From: Polyodon spathula
Lineage: Eukaryota > Chordata > Actinopteri > Acipenseriformes > Polyodontidae
Assembly (NCBI RefSeq): GCF_017654505.1
Contig: NC_054552.1
Span: 34,668,097 to 34,732,096, forward strand
DNA length: 64,000 nt
Reading direction: 5' to 3'
Every line of letters begins with the position of its first letter. Positions within the stretch are counted from its first letter, which is position 1. The translations under genes were made by a program, and so were the position numbers. Below, piece by piece: positions 38,448-52,881 of the stretch. The notes under the pieces are model-generated. The model ran no database searches. It saw only the letters and a list, made by a program, of their open reading frames with translations, and was not told the DNA's origin.

Positions 38448-41400
38448 GGCGACTGCCTCGAGGCTCAATGCAACAAGCCTGGACCTTGTTCCTATCCTCT
38501 GGGAGCAGAGTGACCATGGAGAGTGCCTTTGGCTGCTGCTGCTCAGACAGCACGTGGCTGTGCTCTGCACCGCCAGGGTTAACTGTTGAGACAGTCCCTG
38601 GTCCCTGTGTGTTTCTTTATCTAAAGTAGTGAGAATGTCCTTGGGGTTGACATTGAGCACATTCACAATGAAGGAAGGGACTGTTTGGCCTTGATAGGAG
38701 CTCAGCTTTCACATGATAAGCAACACTGGCTTTTAACTGGCTCAGTGCCGTGTGACATTTACTGTTACACCAGTGCCCAGCTGGGATCTGATTTGGGAAC
38801 ATTTTAACACGAGAGCATTAGCAAACCAGAATCATTTAAGCAAAATGAACGCCCTGTTCAGAGTTCTATTTCAAGGTCTGGGTTTTTTTTTTATGAATAC
38901 AATAAAGTTTGTTACTCATAAAACTGTTCTAGGTTGTTTCTCTCTTGAATGTAAAAGGGTGATGATTTATATACAGAACTGTATTACCAAAGAAAATGTC
39001 CTACTCGGGGAAACTAGTGTTTGTGAAAGATTTGGAAGCGTTGCTTTCCTGTCGCCAGCTTCTGAATAATGGGCACAATTTAAACACCTGGAGCAGATTT
39101 ATATTTGCTTATAAAGAATTCATGATATAAAATGGGTATTATATTTAAACAAAACGTTTCAGCAAAACATGCAAGAATAACAGTGATCTTTATGAAACTG
39201 TTAATCCATGACAAGAAAAAAACAACTGCACAGAAACCAAAAGCATGTCCTGCATTGCATGTATAGTTATTCTGTCTCAATTTCAAATTAGACTGAAAGC
39301 ATCTGTGCTCAATTAACGCTCTTTAATTGCAAATCTTCAAATGGCATAAGTCTTGAAAGTACGGTCCTGTGTGCTGCAACTCATGCTGTACAAAACGTTT
39401 CTGAGTATTTCAGGTTTCAGCGTGGCCCCCTGCAGGCGAGAGGTTGAAAGTCGCTTTGGTGGCTGCCCTGTGCTTCTTTAATCCAGCACTGGCAGTCTCT
39501 ATTGCTGCTGCTCAGCCAGTATCAGCATGTTATCAGGGTTATGTGAAGAATGCAGAGGGATGCTGCTGCTGAATCACAGGACAATGGGACATGTTAAATG
39601 TTTTCATCTCAGTAAGAAATACTATGCTGCGTTGAGACAGGGCTGGGCTGCTGGGAAAGAAGGGAGAAAACGTGGGGCTGGGGCGTCTGCTTCTCCAAGC
39701 CTGAGGGGTTCAGGGGTCTGTCAGGGGCCAGTGGATTTGTTGCATGCCCTCTTTGGAAGGTGACTCAGTCCAGCTTTACCAGTACAGCACGTCAGACAGC
39801 TGTTTGCATCCCACTGCAGCCACATTTAGCACCAGAGTAAACATCCAAGTACTGGGCAGAGCCAGGGAGTTTAGAGTTTAGAGTGCTTACCATTAGTCCT
39901 GTCAGTAGTTCTCATTTTGTTAGTACTTCAGATACCCTGTATTGCTTAAAACTCAATTAAGATCTTAATAAATAAATGAAGGTCTGGTTTGGAGTACTAA
40001 GTTCTAAGAAGTTTGTAAGTTCAAATGTCATTTTACCTTGTGCCTTGAACTCCATGTCCCTCAGTCCCATTAAAACTTACTGGCAGCTTGTGAATGGGTG
40101 GTGCAGCTCAGCTGCTTTGGTGCAAAATATCAGGGTTTTCCCTTGTGGATCATTTCTGCAATTACACCATGTGGCCACCTGTGGCAGAAACCACAGTTAA
40201 ACATTCAAAGATGTCACTGTGTGCTATGCTATGCTGTGTGTAAGTCCCCCTACATGTTACACAGCTGCATTATATAACAATGATAAATAGAAACAGCAGG
40301 TTTACTGCCTCCTTGCATCATTTTATAGTAAATGTTCATTGTAAACTACAACTAATTAGGATTTAACAGTGCACGTTCTAACGTGTATTTTTTTTTGTTT
40401 ATGACACTAGTTTAATAGTGAAAGTTTTAAGTCAGAAGAGTATTAAGTCAAGGGTCTGTTAAACTAAGCAGCAGGTTATTGACACTATGAAGGTTGCTGT
40501 TAATCACACAATCTATTTTGAGAGTACAGCTCTTTGCCACTAGCGCTGAGAGATTTAATGTTTTATTTATCTTTCACACTTAACTCAGTCTCTTTTCATT
40601 CACCTTGTATTTTTATTGACGTTGCTGTCAAAGAGCTGGCACTCTAATCAAACAGCAATTCAGGTGTTTAATTGAGGGGGATGTGACCTCAGTGATTCTA
40701 CTTCTAATACTGGATATAACTCGTAATGCCTTCAGGGGAGAAATACCTGTGTGTGTGTGTGTTAGCTATGACAGGCACTTCCTTCTTGCTTATGAAGAAG
40801 AAGACAAGTAAACTTGTAGGAGTTGGTACTGCTTCGCTTTGCAGGCATCTGAATTATCAGTGAAATGTGCTTCTCCCTTCTTCCCATGGCTTGAGTTAAT
40901 GTACTCTGCTTGTTCCGCATTGAGTTGCCACCTCTGGGACCTGGCTTGGATTGCTGCCTGGATCTCAGTTAGTTAATTCTAACCTGGCAGTCTGGCAGCT
41001 GGGAAAGGTCAGAGGTAAAGTCAGTTCAGGCGGTGCTGAAGCAGCTCCTCCGAGCTCCAGGACCTGTGTGTGTTTGGTGGGCTTGCTCGGGAGGACCAGG
41101 CTGCTTCAGGTCCAGGTTTGTTTGAGGAGGCTCTGGAAGGAGATTTGACTCATCCCACTTCCCTGTCCCTGAAGGTTTCTGTTTCCCTCCATAGTCTGCT
41201 CCAGCCCTCCCCAACGCTATGTCTTTAATAATCACTCACTTGACGTTCTCTGGACCTCATGTATTTTAACGTCACCTCGTATTGTATCCTCCTCGTCAGG
41301 TATCAGCCTATCTAATCCTCGGCCAGACATTTGTGATTCATATTAAGTGAGCTCACTGGCTCCAGTTTGCAGCTCGTCTAGCGTACGTTTGGATTTCTTT

Positions 41401-41809
41401 TCCATATTGTCTTCTCCCTGGGCTACATTCATCAGTATTCTAGCGTTTCCACCTCATTTCCACATCTGATTCCCAATTTCCACTTCCATGTACACTGGTT
41501 CCATTCTGAGACCACAGAGGTTCAATCAGCTGGCAAAATGACCAACGCCGTATGCTGATGACACGACAGTGAGGTATAATTTGGGATTGATTTATTTAGT
41601 GTACAGTAGATGGGAACGCAGCCTTGATAGTAGCCTGGTAGCAGACAAAATACAGGGTATGTAAGAATTCCTTTAAATTGTGAATGTAAAGAACATTTCA
41701 GCTGGGGGCCATATCAGCGCCACAGAGGAATATCTGAGAGCTTTTATCAGCGCTATTATAGACTGCTGCCTGAAAAGAATCATCCCAGTGTACATTTTAA
41801 CATTGACAC

Positions 41810-41810
41810 A

Positions 41811-41857
<47 letters not shown>

Positions 41858-41886
41858 CACACACACACACTGTATGTGTGTGTATA
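41810..41886. repeat. Symmetric CA-AT-CA-GT compound repeat
   Basis: CA repeats, AT repeats, then GAGACACACACACACAC and TGTATGTGTGTGTATATATG. The CA and GT parts can pair as a hairpin. Confidence 0.85.
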
Positions 41887-43924
41887 TATGTTTACTTTTT
41901 TTCAGGAGTGTGCACGAAGGTGAAACCCACACCATGAACCATGCCGAAAGGGGTATGCTGGCAGGACATTGCATGCCTGTTACACACCTTTGACAGTCTA
42001 CAAAACTAAAGGTAACATTTTTTATTGAAATGTTTTTTCTTTATAAATTACGGCTAATTTAGAGAAATGGAATTATGAGTAATGTATTTATTCAATATCC
42101 ATCGTGAGTGTAGAATACCACACCTGTAAAATACAGCTTGAATTTCCCCTTCAGTGTAATTATTAAGTGCATTCTTCACATTCCTCATTAGCCATGGCCA
42201 GCCTTCAGTTGTCAGGTCACCTGCTGCCAGACGAAGAGGATCTGAAATCTGGCTACCTAAATCAAGTCTGCTCTGTGCTCAGACAGCTTCTTTTGGCTAC
42301 ACTCAGGGCACAGTTGCTATGGGAGATGCCTGAAGAACAAAGTAGAAATTACAGAATGGTGAGAAGAAAAAGCAAGAGGCAAACATTCTGCGACAGCCCA
42401 CTTGTACAGGATTCCACCTGAATAAAACAAAAACCCATTCCCTGCACATTCTTTTATTTATTTATTTATTTCACTCAGATTGCTGCTGCTTGTGGTCAGA
42501 TGATTTCCTGGATCTAACTGCATGACACAAACCTCCAAAAGGGTTTGTTTTTATTAGAAATGATTTCGTTTGCAGCCTCAGAAGAAACATCTCTTCTCCA
42601 GTGTGCTTCTACTTTTTCTACCCCACTTCAGAGCTACTACAGGGAACAACAGTGACACAAGAAAGTCCAACAACAAATAACATGAAACTACAACACCGCA
42701 CTGTGCACCATTTATAGCATCAGACATCCAGTACAGTACAACTGTACGGTGTCCCCTTGGCGCGCTACATTTAAAGACGCGGTCAACGCATAACTTCAGG
42801 CAGGCTGAGCTTCAAACTTCAGACAAAACATTTACACTTACTCTTTCCTGTCTCCTCAGCTGGCTTCTGAACACATCTGCCCTCCTCAGCAAGTCAGCTC
42901 TATGCGTGGTGCACTGAATCAGTAAAGAAACGCCCAACCGTATGAAAAAGAATGTTTGTGATCAAGAGAATAACACTCCTTCCACGGATAAAAAAAATAA
43001 AAATAATTAACAACAATATTCATCATCATCATCATCATCATGGCGACCAGTATCAGCAGGGGACTAGGGCAAGCATTCAGTGGGCTGTTGTATCCAGAAT
43101 GAGTTCTCAGTAACTTCATTCATTAAAAAAAACTGACTGAAGATTTGGGGTTGTACTCAATCCAGAATAATAACCAGCATCCCAGTCTCTTGAACAAGTA
43201 TAAGCAGTTGAAAACCCGTACCACTAACAAACCAGAGCTGGGCGTTGCTGGCATTTCCAACGGGGTGGATCCAGGCATCCTTCTGCTGGTTTAATACCTA
43301 TCAGTTAGCACTTACTACATTTTTTCTTTAAACAGCATATAGCATTCCTTTTACTTTTGAACATCAAGAAAGTGGGTCACAGATTTCAGAGGTCTTTTTA
43401 TTAAAGCCCCAGCCATCGAGGGCCATATCCAAGCGTGGTCTCTGGGTCAGGCTACAGTGAGTGAATAATGAACTGCTTACAGCCCGATGCTGTGCGTAAA
43501 AATGAATGTCAATTATATGAGAGGCTGGGATTAATTGCTGGGCCCCAGTGGTAGAGAGTAATTACAGAAAGATAGCTGGATGGACAGGTGAATGGATAGG
43601 GAATGGATAGTCATGGAAGCAGACGACTTTGTAATGACCAGAGCCATGTGTCAGAGCAGGGGATTAGCAGCATGGATGTGATTGATTAGTGTGGCCAAGT
43701 GGAAGGCTTGTCCACAGATTGGCTGATACAGACTGGATTACTGTGTGTGCACTCAGGAGCCCATCCACTGGCTGAGGAAATAAAAAACATTTGCAATTAG
43801 AACACCATTCTGCTGCCTCAGACAGACGTGACATTTAAAAAAAAAAGCAGGATTTTATCTCACAACTCAAAGAGCCACACACAAGATTGACCACCCCCTG
43901 TGTTACACACCACTGAGTTACCAA

Positions 43925-44609
43925 AATATGATGTCATTAATGAAAGAGTTTCTAAAGTGGGACAGGGCTTTTCAATATGATGTCATTCCTGAAAGAGTTT
44001 CTAAAGTGGGACAGTGCTTTTCAATATGACATCATTCCTGAAAGAGTTTCTAAACTGGGACAGTGCTTTTCAATATGATGTCATTCCTGAAAGAGTTTCT
44101 AAACTGGGACAGTGCTTTTCAATATGATGTCATTCCTGAAAGAGTTTCTGAAGTGGGACAGTGCTTTTCAATATGATGGCATTCCTGAAAGAGTTTCTAA
44201 ACTGGGACAGTGCTTTTCAATATGATGTCATTCCTGAAAGAGTTTCTAAACTGGGACAGTGCTTTTCAATATGATGGCATTCCTGAAAGAGTTTCTAAAC
44301 TGGGACAGTGCTTTTCAATATGATGTCATTCCTGAAAGAGTTTCTGAAGTGGGACAATGCTTTTCAATATGATGGCATTCCTGAAAGAGTTTCTAAACTG
44401 GGACAGTGCTTTTCAATATGATGTCATTCCTGAAAGAGTTTCTGAAGTGGGACAATGCTTTTCAATATGATGGCATTCCTGAAAGAGTTTCTAAACTGGG
44501 ACAGTGCTTTTCAATATGATGTCATTCCTGAAAGAGTTTCTAAACTGGGACAGTGCTTTTCAATATGATGGCATTCCTGAAAGAGTTTCTAAACTGGGAT
44601 AGTGCTTTT
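43925..44609. repeat. 49-bp minisatellite, 14 units, with dimeric higher-order pattern
   Basis: Unit AATATGATGTCATTCCTGAA plus AGAGTTTCTAAACTGGGACA plus GTGCTTTTC. From the fifth unit on, GTCATT and GGCATT variants alternate strictly, and TGAAGTGGG occurs only in GTC units. That is a 98-bp dimer amplified as a block. Confidence 0.94.
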
Positions 44610-44974
44610 CTCCGTGACCACTCAGCTGCAGCCCTTATCTCCCAATATTCGATTCAACATAGAATATTTCCAGAAACACTGCTAGTTTAAACCCGCTTCA
44701 GTGTTATTGTCTCTTAAGAGAGCTGTGGAACTCTTCCTATGGTGAGGAGTTCAGACCTTTTGGAAATGACAGTTAACAGGCAGGGGAGGTTTGAGCAAAT
44801 GAACTTGAATTAAGTATAGAGTATAGCATGGAACCTTGGGGGGAAGGGGAATGGGATGGGGGAGGGGGAATGAGATGGGGGGAGGGACACAAGATTCTGC
44901 CAGCTGGGAATTTAGCCTCCTCTCTCCACCCCCCACTAACACTATACAGGGCTCCCTCTAATACAGTTTCCCAA

Positions 44975-45145
44975 AGTAAAAGTATAGCAAAGTGTAATAA
45001 AGCATGGTGAAATCATGGAAAAGCATACTTAAGCATTGTGAAGCACACAGAGGTATGGTAAAGCATATTCATAAATGTGGCCAACCAGGGTAAACTATGG
45101 TAAATGCATAGGATAACCGTGGGGAAAAATGCAAAAATACAACGG
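44975..45145. repeat. Unexpanded copy of the AAGCATGGTAAA-type dispersed repeat
   Basis: Reads AAAGCATGGTGAAATCATGG, then AAGCATTGTGAAGCACACAG, AGGTATGGTAAAGCATATTC and GGTAAATGCATAGGATAACC. This matches the left flank, one unit and the right flank (29760-29890) of the 29.4-kb array. Confidence 0.7.
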
Positions 45146-45269
45146 ACCTGACACAAGCATCCCTGGAACCCACCAGGTGCATCTGAATGCACCTTCCAAA
45201 ATACAAGTACCAATCCCCACTCCTATACATGCCATTCAGAGGGCCACACATTCTCTGTGCTGCAGAACA

Positions 45270-45272
45270 TTA

Positions 45273-45341
<69 letters not shown>
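45270..45341. repeat. AT microsatellite
   Basis: About 70 bp of pure AT. Confidence 0.95.
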
Positions 45342-45345
<4 letters not shown>

Positions 45346-46199
45346 CATAAATAGCTCTGAATCTGGCTGACGCCCACACTGTGTTAAAAAAAAAAAAAAG
45401 CATGGAGATATTAGCGTGTGTAAAATTCATCACATCAATGTGCTCTGGGCCTGTCGGCCTCCCTGCTGAACAGTGATCCTATTCTGTATGCAAACGCAGC
45501 GTGACACCTCCCAGTGCAGGGTCCGGGTCTCAGGGCGAGTTGTGTGATAAAATCATACTTCTTTTATATAACAAGTCTCTCTGAGACAGCAGAGTGGTGT
45601 TCTAATTACTGTCCCTTAACACTGTACTCTGTAGCAGCAGCTCGAAATCTGGGGTCCACAAACGTTTGCCGAGGAGTCCCCAGGAAATTCTACAAACTCA
45701 ATATGGTAAAACAGCTTACAGTATATTTACATGAAAATCTTCCTTCATTGTTCTAGTAAAAGTGCAGGAATGGTTTTTAGAACTACCCTGGTTTTAGAAC
45801 CTCTGCTTCATAGGAAACGTCATTGCATGAATCTTTGGTTTGCCACCGTGTTCTGCAAAATAGCATAGGATTAACTTTAAATTCAACACATTTTAAAAAT
45901 ATAAACACACTGATTTGAATAAATGAATAAGAGTATTGCATTACCTCATAAAGGGCGCATTTGATATTCTAAACCCCAGGATCTAACATAAATAACCAAA
46001 TTATCTTACACATGCCATCGCCTTTCATTCTTTATTCAGCTGTTTCTACCATTCTGAACAGGACAGGTGTTTGTGTTTGTGTTTCACTTCAGCCCTTCAG
46101 AGTTCTCTTGAGAGCACCACTGGGGCAATATTCACTGAGCTTTATGCAAAAGATAAACAGCCTCGCCATACCAGCTCATCAAATTACAGATTATTAAAA

Positions 46200-46406
46200 A
46201 TGAGCTGGCATCAAGAGATTCTTCATGCTGGATTCCTCACGAAACCAAAAATTAGCTGGCATCAAGAGATTCTTCTTACTGGATTCCTCACGAAACCAAA
46301 AATGCGCTGGCATCAAGAGATTCTTCTTACTGGATTCCTCACAAAACCAAAAATGAGCTGGCATCAAGAGATTCTTCTTACTGGATTCCTCATGAAACCA
46401 AACATG
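46200..46406. repeat. 51-bp minisatellite, four units
   Basis: Unit ATGAGCTGGCATCAAGAGAT plus TCTTCTTACTGGATTCCTCA plus CGAAACCAAAA. Since 51 is 17 codons, the plus-strand frame 46071-46448 stays open with four in-frame 17-residue repeats (MSWHQEILLTGFLTKPK). Confidence 0.92.
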
Positions 46407-48904
46407 TTGCAGCTCAGAGTCATTCCATGGATACCCCCCACCCCCTAGCTCTCTGGGGGCATCCGATGGACTTCCTGACTGAAAGCCATACAGGCTGCCC
46501 TGTCATGAAAGCAGAGGGCTTTCGTTGGCCAAACAGCGGGTGTACTTCTTTCGTCTTTCTGTACCTTCTTATTTTCAACGAAAGTATAAAGTAACAACAC
46601 ATGCATGCTTTAGGAATATTATTATTTTTTTTTTAATTTCGAACCATGTTCAGGCATGTTCTTTATTATGCAGAGTCCACCCTAATGATGAACAGGATCA
46701 AATGCATCAGCGTCATAAAGATCCTGCAGTACGCACCATCCCGACGATGAACAGGAACATCCTGTTGCATGAAAGCCTCCTTTTCTCCTGCAAAGGATTT
46801 AGCAATTTGATTGATTTTGGTGCCACTGGGTGTTACTGAGTCACCAGCTCTGTTCACAGGGAGTCTGGTTCTGCCAGGGCTCCTCTTCTCAGCACTTGTT
46901 AATAGCAAAGCTGCACTCTGGAGACATCCGGTTAAAGGAGGCTCAAAGAGGTGGATTAAGCAGCTGGAGACGTAGCCGTTTCTGTGTACTTCATGTCACA
47001 GTTGGAGCAGAGTGATGAAAAAGACTGAAAAAGGAGGGCAGAGTGCATGTCTCTATAGGAGCATGTTGGCTAGAGAATTTTGCTTCTGAAACGAATGAAG
47101 TGGAGATGCCAAAGTTCAGAAGGTAAGGGTGAATAAAAACCCAGACAATTTTAATAAGTTCGGAGCTCCCAGCACAGTATGAAAAGAGGATAACTTAGGC
47201 GCCTACATTTAAATGTATCAGGAATTCCTGAAGAATAATCTGCTTATTCTGGTGTCCTCACTAGGGATGTGCTAAACACTTTAACAGTGTGGCTAACATC
47301 TCTTCACCTTTAAGATGTTTTTTCTTGTGCATAGCATCCCCTTGTGGCCAGATAATGTAAATATGCTGCTATTATTTTTTCTTTTAGACATGACAGATGG
47401 AATGAAATACGGACTCGGTATAGAGAGAGTAAAAATGACTAAACAAATCAGCAAGAAAAATGTACATGTGGGTACAGAGAGGTACCGTAGCACTAGCTGA
47501 GAAAATACAAGGCAACTGGGACCAGTTTGAGCTGCTCCATCGTCCAGCTTTCCTTGAGTAGCAGAGAGGTACCAGTAGCATTGTTAACCCAAACACAGCT
47601 GCTAGAGGAATCAAATAGGTGTTGTTATGTAGGATTGACTTGTCTCAGCTGCTAGAATTCGTTCCTGGTTCTTGACAAGGTGGGATGCAGCCCATAATGT
47701 ATTTTCAAGAACTCTTCACCTTCTCCCCAACAACGTCAGAGGTTTTTGCCTCTACAGATGTTACACAGCAATAAAAACACAGCATCTTTCCTTTCTGCAC
47801 TCCTTTCTACAGCCAGAAAATTGCAGATAACAGACCTTAAGGTAACACATAGTCTCTATCTCACAAAAAGGATTACATTGTGATGAATAATGCACTAAGA
47901 AATTTTCAAACAACCTCAAAAGCTACGAAAGGGTGACTGGGCCAATTCAAGAACGGATTGTTCTTGCTAAATTCTCTCATTATGATGGTCTATTTAGTTT
48001 TTGTGTGTATCGCAATGTAATAGTAGATGCTAAGTAACCCACACCTTTTGCAGACCATGTGTCGATTGCCATATTTTAATGCCTTGAAGGATCGAGATAT
48101 TATTGCACAGCTTCTGCAATGTCACAGTGTACAGAACATTCACAGATTTGTGCCTTGATTTTATTTTATTTTTTTTACAAAGCAAAAATTGAGGTTTAAA
48201 ACCTGTAACAAATGAATTCCACAAGACTTTTAATTGCTGTTTTTGTAACTTTTCTTGAACTGCAGCTTAATCATTCGACTTAAGCTTTAGATCAGCTGGC
48301 GGCAATGGTCTTTTCCTGAAAATCACAAGTTAATCAGACTGTACTAATCACAAGTGAAGAACAAACATTAAACCGGTAATAATTGGGGGAAAAAACAGTA
48401 AAGCCTGTGCTAAATGATCAATCTTTCAAGTAACTCTCAGTCCAAGAGTGTCCACTTATGATAATAAGAGCTTCTGACATGATGTGTTCTTGATGAGGGT
48501 CTGCAAACGTTTACAAATTATTATTATTCTAATGAAAAAAACAATTAAAATCACCATTTCTTCACACAATGGATGATACATGCATTTGGATAAAATTAGA
48601 TATTGTTACACAAACCACCCCAAGCAAGATCTTTCAGAGTTTTGATCGTAGTTCTCCTCAGCTGGATTCCATCACACCTTACCCCAGTTCTCACATGGGA
48701 CGTCCCGTATTTCTGATAGCTGGAGATTTCAGGTTTCTCTTAACTAATCGTTTTCCAAGAGAAACCTTCAAGGATCTGCTGCCGTCTCACCAGGGCACCT
48801 TGGAAATGAGATCTGAGATGCCCAGGAGGGGGGGGGGGGCACACGCACTGTTTCGTCTTCCTCCTTCCAGTTCTGTCAATGGCAGTGAAGGGCATTCAGG
48901 TCTG

Positions 48905-48920
48905 TTAAGATTTATTTTAT
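48905..48920 (-). promoter_or_regulatory. Candidate LRRC28 poly(A) signal
   Basis: A minus-strand AATAAA hexamer (plus TTTATT at 48911-48916) lies about 60 bp after the LRRC28 stop in an A/T-rich stretch. Such a short 3' UTR is possible but unproven. AT-rich DNA gives many chance hexamers and a distal site may be used instead. Confidence 0.35.
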
Positions 48921-48973
48921 TATCTTTTTTTTTTCCTATGATAAGGTCCTTCCAATAAGTTGCTTATTTAAAA

Positions 48974-49043
48974 TCAGCTCTGAAGGTCGAACTTTCGTAC
49001 ACACTTGCTGGAGCAGCAATATGCAACAAAGCTCACTGTCGTC
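48974..49043 (-). CDS. lrrc28: LRRC28 terminal coding exon
   Basis: The final exon completes Arg218 and encodes TTVSFVAYCCSSKCVRKFDLQS followed by TGA (plus-strand TCA at 48974-48976); the human protein ends with a very similar CCSTQC and FDLLS. The acceptor is TTTTTTAACAG just above 49043. It carries Cys227, Cys228 and Cys232, a third cysteine cluster. Only 70 bp are coding and it has no Met, so it was found by looking for the expected C terminus. Everything below 48974 is 3' UTR or intergenic. Confidence 0.93.
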
Positions 49044-50527
<1,484 letters not shown>

Positions 50528-50756
50528 CTAACAATCCGCCTGAATGCACGGGGAGTAATCCTGATCTTGCCCCTATCATTTTTTTATGACTCTGAAACTA
50601 TTTAATTATAGCAGTGTTCACTTTTTGCACCAAAAAAAAAAAAAAAAAAAAAAAGACTATCTCAAATGTCCTAATGAACTTGGGCACAGTAGTTGCATTA
50701 TTAGACAAAGACAAGCTTCCCTTGAGCTGCAGTTTGCCACAGTCATTAATTTATTT

Positions 50757-50868
50757 TAGACTTCACACCTAGGCAGAGTCAACACTGGCCTGGAATCAAA
50801 CCCACAACTTCCAAATCCGAGCCTGAGCAAGCAAGCCGTTGCCCCTTGGGTTAGACAAAGGCAGTGCA
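50757..50868 (-). mobile_element. tRNA-derived SINE head fragment
   Basis: On the minus strand GTTGTGGGTTTGATTCCAGG contains a near-perfect B box (GGTTTGATTCC), preceded by an A-box-like region around AACCCAAGGGGCAACGG and followed by TGTTGACTCTGCC. Spacing fits a SINE head. The body and tail are not clear. Lies in an LRRC28 intron. Confidence 0.55.
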
Positions 50869-51167
50869 ATAAGAACGGCCCTCATTAGATTCATTTAAAC
50901 AAACTGAACAGGCAGCGCTCCCGGTGGCCTGGCCCAGGACCTGTAGCTCCATCAGGATTCAGAGCCCTCGTCTGTGTGGATTCTGTGTGGCCTATCACAT
51001 ACCCGTGTTGAGCTTCTTTAGCACCCTGGTACCTGTGCTGCTGCAGCCTGTCGTTACAAAACAGGGGCCTGCCCAGTGCTGTGAACCAAACATTTTACTG
51101 AGTGGAGGCTGGATCGAACACCCTGGGTAAGAGGAGGATCCATTATTAAGCACTGGGGCATTTCATC

Positions 51168-51367
<200 letters not shown>

Positions 51368-52629
51368 GACGCTCTTGAAACTACTGCAAGTCGTGAGTAA
51401 TGACTGAACCGAGACCTTTTCCCACCTAGTAAAAAGAATAAAAATGTTTCCCACTGAAGTGTGTGGCTAGTGCTTTAATGCCACTTGTCACTAGTTGCAA
51501 GGACCCACTAACTCCAACACACTTGTCAGCACTTACCACTTTTCCTCCAGATTAGACCACTCTATTGTTCTGGTCGGACAGACACATTGGAAATATATTT
51601 TTACACCTCAGTTATAAAAAGACCTCCTTCTCTGCACCATGTGTGCCCTATAAAACGAGAACAAGGAAATCCATGTGCAAAAGGAGCTTCTTTCAGTCTC
51701 TCTCGCACTCAGCAGTGCAGAGGCTTGGAAGAAATGCACGGCGAGCTACCATCTCCTCTCCAGCGAGGGCCGTGGAAACAAGCGGCATGGCCCTGTTAAC
51801 TGTTTCCTAAAAAAGCAGGTTTATCAATAATCACTTCAGGCACCTCTCCTGCAGCGCCCTTACTCGTTGCTTGGGTGTGGAGAGGTTTCTTTTGGGGAAT
51901 TCAACATGGCATTTTGTATGTGCAGATCACCGACCTTTACCTTTCAAACATGGTCCCAAGCCGACCAGACATGGGAACGGTCTCAGCAGTTCTGTGTCAT
52001 TTACCTGGAACGCATATCACAGAAGTATATTCCTCAATTGTTTTTTTCTTGTTGCCCTTGCTCTGAAACGTGTATTTAACATATTCAAAGCAGAAGTGGC
52101 CCTGACTTCCAGTCTCACCCATAGAACATTATCCCCAGGCTGAGTGCCAACATAGGCTCTCCAGGGCAGAGCAGGTTCCATACACACAGTGAAACCCCAA
52201 CATAGTGAAGTACAGCACATGTGTTCTGCTGTGTAAACTGTGTCATTCCAGTCTAACAATGTGTAGAAAGATTTTTTTTTCATTTCATGTAGATCCACAT
52301 GGCTTACCTGCACTGCACACCAACCTTGACATTTTCAACAGCCCTTACTTCTTGTATATAACCTTCATGTTCTTTTAATCTTCAGTGAACCCACCAAGCT
52401 TTCTCTCTGGACCGCGTTTATGAAGGAAAAGAGCATTAGATAAATATGCTTGTTGTCTTCTGCCAGTTTTGCACGTTAAAAAAAAGAAACTTTCAAAGAT
52501 TTATCAGCCAAGTTTCAAAGAAGAAGCTTGCTCGCTCTCAATCTAAAATGAGATCAGACCAGTCACAGGAGTGCTTTAATATCATTCTCACTGATCCCCC
52601 CTCTCACCTCCTCTCCCCTCTCCCCAGCT

Positions 52630-52881
52630 CCCCACTGCTCACCTTTGGCGAGGTCGCTGTGCATGTCATGGAGGATCCTCACTGTCAGCTCCCCTCCCTC
52701 TCTCTCCCCCTCTCCCCTCCTCTCTCCTGCTCACCTTTGGCGAGGTCACTGTGCATGTCGTGGAGGATTCTCATTGCCAGCTCCCCTCTCTCTTTCTCCC
52801 CCTCTCCCCTCCTTTCTCCTGCTCACCTTTGGTGAGGTCGCTGTGCATGTTGTGGAGGATCCTCATTGCCAGCTCCTCCAG
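52630..52881 (-). repeat. 92-bp tandem triplication including the exon 3' end and splice donor
   Basis: The GCTCACCTTT block (minus-strand donor plus exon end) occurs at 52637, 52729 and 52821, exactly 92 bp apart. Each copy has about 60 bp of exon-like sequence and 32 bp of pyrimidine-rich DNA (plus strand). The two intronic copies still encode ELTVRILHDMHSDLAK and ELAMRILHDMHSDLAK beside an intact GTGAGC donor. Homology stops within the exon, after the CAGCTCC block near 52880. Because 92 is not a multiple of three, use of a distal donor would shift frame and meet a stop. Confidence 0.93.

Larger units (their letters stand above)
26760..48904. other. Intergenic region between the candidate promoter and LRRC28
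   Basis: About 22 kb without a recognisable gene but with most of the window's minisatellites. The stretches 31.1-33.9, 35.2-36.1, 36.4-38.2, 38.5-41.8, 42.0-43.9 and 46.5-48.9 kb show no feature beyond those listed; their open frames are short and domain-free. Confidence 0.65.

Noticed and set aside
42167..42421. 84-codon plus-strand frame with a helical-looking middle
   Set aside because: Not recognised, no splice sites or promoter nearby, within chance expectation.
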